Assembly (NCBI GenBank): GCA_017397765.1
Contig: JAFQIB010000065.1
Span: 1 to 53,069 of the forward strand
Length of the DNA: 53,069 bases
Direction: 5' to 3'
Source of the DNA: Clostridia bacterium
GTDB lineage: Bacteria; Bacillota; Clostridia; Christensenellales; Aristaeellaceae
Shown: positions 49,491 to 53,069 of the stretch, piece by piece
How the letters are laid out: each line of letters starts with the position of its first letter
Numbering within the stretch: position 1 is the stretch's first letter
Program-made: the position numbers and the translations under genes
The notes under the pieces: generated by a model
Database searches by the model: none
Seen by the model: only the letters and a program-made list of their open reading frames with translations
What the model was told of the DNA's origin: nothing

Positions 49491-50795
49491 ATGATGAAGC
49501 TGCTCGTTTTTCTCCTCGTGCTGCTGTTCACCCTTGCCTCCGCCGCTCTGGCGGAGGAGACCGCCCCCATCCGCTGGGGCCAGACCGACGCGGTCATCCC
49601 CTACACCAACCCCAAGCAGCTGCCTATTCAGGAGGAGCTGCCGGATCTGATGACCTTCCTGGACGGCAGCAAGGTTGAAACCGCTGAAGACTGGGCACAG
49701 CGGCGCGCCGAGATCAAGGGCCTCTACGAATACTATATGTACGGCTACATGCCCGACGGCTCGGAGGAGACGCTGACCTGGTCCGTCTCCGATTCCGTGC
49801 TGCACATCACCGTTGCCCGTGCTGGCAAGGAGGTCACCCTGGACGTGCCCTTCGTGCTGCCCGAGGGGAACGCGCCCGAGGGCGGCTGGCCCTACTACAT
49901 CGAGTACAGCTTCTGGGGCATGAGCGACGTGGTCACCTATGCCGCCAGCCGCGGATATGCCGGCTTTGCCTATGCCCCCTATGCCGTCGCATCCGACAAT
50001 TCCTTCTATACCGGCGCATTCTACACCCTGTATCCCCGGGGCCTGCACCCCACCAACCGCACCGGCGCGCTGGTGGCCTGGGCCTGGGGCGTAAGCAAGA
50101 TCATCGACGCCATGGAGCAGGGCGCGGCGGCGGAGCTGGGTATCAATGCGGTATACTCCCTGGTGGGCGGCGTGAGCCGGTTCGGCAAGTCCGTTGCCGT
50201 CGCCGGCGCCTATGACGAACGCATCAAGGTGGTCATCCCCTCCTGCTCCGGCGCGGGCGGCCTGGGCATGCTGCGCTACTCCTGCGAGGGCAAGACCTTC
50301 GATCTGGCCAGCATGGGCTACAAAGCCGAAGACGGCACCAGCCTGTGGACCAACGGCGTGACGGAGAAGTTCTCCAACATCCGCGGCTCCGGCGAGGGGC
50401 ACTGGTTCAATGGCACCTTCATCGTCGTTCCCCAGCCGGAGAGCCTGCCCTTTGACCAGCATTTCCTGGCTGCCCTGTGCGCCGATCCCGGGCGCCACTA
50501 CATCGTCGTCACCGGCATCCTCAGCGAGCCCTGGAACAATGTCGAGGGCCAGGCGATGGCCTTCGTGGGCGCACAGCCTGCCTGGGATCTGCTGGGCGCC
50601 TCCGGCAACAACAACATGATCGTCCACCTCACCGGCCATGCCATCCTGCCAAGCGACATGGAGCTGATCCTGGATTACTGCGATCAGGCCTTCTATGGTC
50701 TTGAGCCCGCCCGCGATCTCTCCGTGATGAAGACCAACGTCTTCATGGAGGACAAGAACGCCTCCGATCTGCTCAAATCCCTGATGGCCAATTAA
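49491..50795 (+). CDS. Secreted CE15-like esterase
   Basis: A 434-residue exported alpha/beta hydrolase with a signal peptide (LLVFLLVLLFTLASAALA) resembling family CE15 glucuronoyl esterases, which split ester bonds between lignin and glucuronoxylan. The nucleophile motif is GVSRFGK with Ser229, where the family usually has GCSRxGK or GHSRxGK; the downstream DERIKVVIPSCSGAGG and the substrate-contact GHWFN are in place. Length and order fit. It would act outside the cell on plant cell-wall material or related glucuronate esters. It directly follows the DUF4364 gene. Confidence 0.85.
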   Translation: MMKLLVFLLVLLFTLASAALAEETAPIRWGQTDAVIPYTNPKQLPIQEELPDLMTFLDGSKVETAEDWAQRRAEIKGLYEYYMYGYMPDGSEETLTWSVSDSVLHITVARAGKEVTLDVPFVLPEGNAPEGGWPYYIEYSFWGMSDVVTYAASRGYAGFAYAPYAVASDNSFYTGAFYTLYPRGLHPTNRTGALVAWAWGVSKIIDAMEQGAAAELGINAVYSLVGGVSRFGKSVAVAGAYDERIKVVIPSCSGAGGLGMLRYSCEGKTFDLASMGYKAEDGTSLWTNGVTEKFSNIRGSGEGHWFNGTFIVVPQPESLPFDQHFLAALCADPGRHYIVVTGILSEPWNNVEGQAMAFVGAQPAWDLLGASGNNNMIVHLTGHAILPSDMELILDYCDQAFYGLEPARDLSVMKTNVFMEDKNASDLLKSLMAN

Positions 50796-50804
50796 ACGCA
50801 TTTA

Positions 50805-50855
50805 CCCCGGACTGCGAAGATACAGAACATTCATCTCCGCCGTCCGGGGGTTTTT
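50805..50855 (+). terminator. Terminator after the CE15-like gene
   Basis: CCCCGGAC (50805-50812) pairs with GTCCGGGG (50842-50849) around a 29-base loop, followed by GTTTTT. Confidence 0.8.
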
Positions 50856-50892
50856 GCGCCAATTTACGAACAATCTGAAAATAAATTGCAAA

Positions 50893-50937
50893 AAAGCCGA
50901 ACATTTTGCATTTCAGGGGCTTCCATTATTCGTAAAC
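50893..50937. promoter_or_regulatory. PurBox-like operator pair upstream of purR
   Basis: AAAGCCGAACATT (50893-50905) matches the Bacillus PurBox consensus (AWWWCCGAACWWT) at nearly all positions. An inverted, weaker copy (ATTATTCGTAAAC, 50925-50937) lies 19 bases away and overlaps the -35 region. This is the expected arrangement for PurR autoregulation. Confidence 0.65.
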
Positions 50938-50949
50938 CTGTGATATACT
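50921..50949 (+). promoter_or_regulatory. purR promoter
   Basis: TTCCAT (50921-50926), 17-base spacer ending in TGA (extended -10), TATACT (50944-50949). The leader to the GTG start is about 70 bases. Confidence 0.65.
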
Positions 50950-51023
50950 GTTGCGGTATGCAGCGCAAGCCGCAGTTTCTGTGCACACTTCCGGGCCTGA
51001 TATATACAAAGGAGCAATCAACC

Positions 51024-51845
51024 GTGGAAAAGATCCGCCGCAATGAACGCATGAGCGCGATGATGAAGATTCTCTCCGGCGCGCCCAACCGTATTTTTAC
51101 CCTGAGCAATTTCTGCGAGCTGTTCGGCACAGCCAAGTCTACCATGAGCGAGGATATCGACATCCTTCGCGAAGTGGTGAGCCAGTTCGGCCTGGGCGAA
51201 CTGGAAACAGTGACCGGTTCCGCCGGCGGCGTCCGCTACCGCGCGAAGGTGAAGCGGCCCGACGCCCGGAAATTCGTGGGCGAGCTGTGCCAGATGCTGG
51301 CCGGCAGCGAGCGCGTGCTCCCCGGCGGCTTCCTGTACTACTCCGACATTCTGTCCAACCCGGCCATCACCTGCCGCATGGGCGAGATCATGGCGACGGA
51401 ATACTACAGCCTGGCCCCCGATTTTGTGCTGACCATGGAGACCAAGGGCATCCCGGTGGCCTTTGCCACCGCCAACGCCCTGGGCGTGCCGCTGGTGATT
51501 GCCCGCCGCTCCTCCAAGGTCTATGAGGGCAGCGCGGTGAACATCAACTACGTCTCCGGCTCCGGCAGCATCGAAACCATGAGCCTCTCCCGCCGCAGCG
51601 TCAAGGAAGGCCAGCGCTGCCTGATCGTGGACGACTTCCTCAAGGGCGGCGGCACCGCCAAGGGCATGGTCGACCTGATGCACGAGTTCGGCGTGGAGGT
51701 CGTGGGCATGACCTTCGTGATGTCCACCGCCAAGCCGCTGAAGAAGCGCATCACCGGCGAAAAGAGCCTGATGGTGATGGAAATGGACGCCGAGACCGAA
51801 ACCGCCCACGTCAAGCCCGCCTTCTGGCTGAACGGCGACGCCTGA
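51024..51845 (+). CDS. purR: Purine operon repressor PurR
   Basis: A 273-residue Gram-positive PurR: N-terminal winged helix (RIFTLSNFCELFGTAKSTMSEDI) and a phosphoribosyltransferase-fold effector domain with the PRPP-binding loop LIVDDFLKGGGTAKG. It represses or activates purine genes by binding PurBox pairs and is released by PRPP. The start is GTG at 51024 with AAAGGAGC upstream. The likely PurBox pair before it suggests autoregulation. Confidence 0.96.
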   Translation: MEKIRRNERMSAMMKILSGAPNRIFTLSNFCELFGTAKSTMSEDIDILREVVSQFGLGELETVTGSAGGVRYRAKVKRPDARKFVGELCQMLAGSERVLPGGFLYYSDILSNPAITCRMGEIMATEYYSLAPDFVLTMETKGIPVAFATANALGVPLVIARRSSKVYEGSAVNINYVSGSGSIETMSLSRRSVKEGQRCLIVDDFLKGGGTAKGMVDLMHEFGVEVVGMTFVMSTAKPLKKRITGEKSLMVMEMDAETETAHVKPAFWLNGDA

Positions 51846-51893
51846 TGCGGCCGCTCCTGTCGTCCCCATACAGATGATGCCATGCAGGGATTT

Positions 51894-51926
51894 GCGCCGG
51901 TCAGACGTTATTTATCCTGACGGCGC
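51894..51926 (+). other. Hairpin between purR and lepB
   Basis: GCGCC-G-GTCAG (51894-51904) pairs with CTGAC-GGCGC (51917-51926) with one bulge. No T-run follows, so read-through from purR into lepB is possible. Confidence 0.45.
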
Positions 51927-51959
51927 GCTGCGCATCACAAACGAAAGGAAGTTATTGCA

Positions 51960-52682
51960 ATGCCTGAAATGGAAAAGGTGAAGGCGGAGGCCGCCGAAGC
52001 CGAGAAGAAGCCCCGGGAACCCTGGCTGAAGAAGTTCCTGCCCACCTGGTGGGTCTTCCAGCCCAAGCCCGAGAAGGTCAAGAAGCCCTTCAAGCAGGAG
52101 GCAGCGGAGTTTGCCATCACCCTGGTGGCAGCGATCCTGATTGCCTTCCTCGTGCGCACCTTCGTCTTTGAACCCGTGCGCGTGGACGGCGACAGCATGT
52201 ATCCCACCCTCCACCACGGCGAATTCATGTACGTCTCCAAGACCGATTACGGCACCACCTTTATCGGCATTCCCTTCACCGGCCTTGGCACCTATGTCAC
52301 CACCGGCGGCGATCCCGAGCGCTTCGACGTGGTCGTTTGCAATTATCCCGACCGCCTGGACAAGCGCGGCGCACGGCTGAACTTCGTCAAGCGCGTGGTG
52401 GGCCTCCCCGGCGACACCGTGGAAATCCGCGGCGGCTATCTCTACGTCAACGGCGTCCGCTATGAGGAAAAATTCCTGCACGAGCGGATGTACCGGGATT
52501 TCGGGCCCATTGTGGTGCCGGAGGGCCGCTACTTCCTCATGGGCGACAACCGCAACAACTCCAACGACAGCCGCAACGGCGCGGTCGGCCCGGTCCCCCG
52601 CGATATGATCGTGGGCAAGGTGACCGGCGTGGTCTGGCACAGCATCCCCTCTACCCTGGAGGACTGGGGCGAGAAGGACTGA
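51960..52682 (+). CDS. lepB: Signal peptidase I
   Basis: Membrane-bound serine protease that removes signal peptides from secreted proteins. One membrane helix (about residues 48-66), catalytic Ser79 in RVDGDSMYPTL, general-base Lys144 in NFVKRVVGLPGD, and the closing GDNRNNSNDSR box. The N-terminus carries an extra charged cytoplasmic segment of about 45 residues. Downstream is the second copy of the structured repeat element. Confidence 0.97.
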   Translation: MPEMEKVKAEAAEAEKKPREPWLKKFLPTWWVFQPKPEKVKKPFKQEAAEFAITLVAAILIAFLVRTFVFEPVRVDGDSMYPTLHHGEFMYVSKTDYGTTFIGIPFTGLGTYVTTGGDPERFDVVVCNYPDRLDKRGARLNFVKRVVGLPGDTVEIRGGYLYVNGVRYEEKFLHERMYRDFGPIVVPEGRYFLMGDNRNNSNDSRNGAVGPVPRDMIVGKVTGVVWHSIPSTLEDWGEKD

Positions 52683-53069
52683 GGCCGCCCTTCCTGACAA
52701 CCATATCAAGCCTGACGCTGCTCAGCTTTCCTGCGTGCAGCGTCAGACCATCAACAAACCCTGGGAGGTGTCGGAGGGCTCGCAAGCCCTCCGACTCTAC
52801 ATCGAAAATCGGCGAGCCCCTTCGGGGCGATAAAACGGGGCGAAGCCCCTGCGCGGCGATTTTCGTGCTTTTCCGTTAGGAAAAGCTTCCTTACACGAAC
52901 GAACGGCCGGGAGAACGACTTGTCGTTTCACGAGGGAGGCGCTCGCGCCGACTAGCGAGAGCAAATGCTTGCATTTGCCGAGCATAGCCAGCGCCGGGCT
53001 TGTCCCGGTGATGGCCGAGTGACCAGTGAGTGAGTGCAAAACCTCGACAAAGTGCCTATAGCACTTTGT
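52683..53069. other. Gene-free stretch to the window end
   Basis: No gene. It holds a 10-base perfect hairpin (52712-52721 with 52737-52746) after lepB and the second copy of the structured repeat element, cut by the window end. Confidence 0.85.
52712..53069. repeat. Second, partial copy of the structured repeat element
   Basis: Shares with 17936-18190 the left end (TCAGACCATCAACAAAC), GGGAGGTGTCGGAGGGC with its hairpin (52770-52795), TTCCTTACACG (52887-52897), CGGCCGGGAG, and GAGTGCAA...CCTCG plus the final hairpin (53045-53069, incomplete). This copy has extra hairpins, for example GCAAATGC-TT-GCATTTGC near 52960. The right terminal repeat would lie beyond the window. Confidence 0.75.

Overview
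The window looks like a contig from a GC-rich, Gram-positive member of Clostridia (Bacillota). The evidence is the rpsD-rpoA-rplQ order, a ylxM-ffh-rpsP-khpA-rimM-trmD block, a sigma-yggS-sepF-yggT-ylmH-divIVA cluster equivalent to the Bacillus sigG-ylm-divIVA region, a Gram-positive-type purR, a DUF4364 gene, a BofC-like protein, strong AGGAGG ribosome binding sites and TTGACA/TATAAT promoters. No lipopolysaccharide or outer-membrane genes are seen. A gut-type Clostridia lineage is plausible, but genus and order cannot be fixed from this sequence.

Layout, left to right. 1-2.1 kb: end of the ribosomal/RNA polymerase operon (rpsD fragment, rpoA, an unusually long rplQ) and a terminator. 2.2-7.6 kb: a large secreted protein of unknown role, a YfcE-like phosphodiesterase, a PlsC-like acyltransferase, a small membrane protein, and a response-regulator-like protein without a phosphorylatable Asp, overlapped by a zinc-ribbon membrane protein. 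7.7-12.4 kb: a four-gene Gld-type ABC export system (ATPase, permease, GldG-like, DUF4340) joined by start/stop overlaps. 12.6-14.4 kb: a membrane-anchored protein built from seventeen 21-residue repeats. 14.8-19.6 kb: guaB, a cytidylate-kinase-like gene with a secreted-protein gene, a nucleoside-hydrolase-like gene and an acetyltransferase. 19.6-26.9 kb (minus strand): hflX with an N-terminal JAMM-like domain, two exported or membrane proteins, then trmD-rimM-khpA-rpsP-ffh-ylxM, broken by a 560-base non-coding stretch full of hairpins. 27-30.6 kb: two multi-repeat peptidoglycan-binding proteins with matching promoters. 30.7-36.8 kb: HAD phosphatase, BofC-like protein, apgM, a small kinase-like protein, and a nuclease-helicase. 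36.9-43.2 kb: division/sigma cluster, in which SepF and a HlyD-like protein carry long Gln/Pro/Gly-rich segments. 43.3-48 kb: TauE/SafE permease, aspartate kinase, RecD2. 48.2-52.7 kb: HPr-like protein lacking the active-site His, DUF4364 regulator, CE15-like esterase, purR with a likely PurBox pair, and signal peptidase I.

The best candidate for something undescribed is a non-coding element present as one full copy (17936-18190) and one copy cut by the window end (52712-53069). It has terminal inverted repeats, several internal hairpins with conserved linkers, and compensatory base changes between copies, so its structure seems to be selected. Heptanucleotide GGAATTN tracts in three intergenic gaps form a second dispersed repeat family. 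Other points of interest are the JAMM-HflX fusion, the 21-residue repeat protein, the disordered SepF/HlyD pair, a degenerate anti-sigma factor beside its sigma factor, and a 12-bp perfect dyad around the aspartate kinase promoter.

No tRNA, rRNA, CRISPR array, transposase, integrase or prophage gene was recognised.
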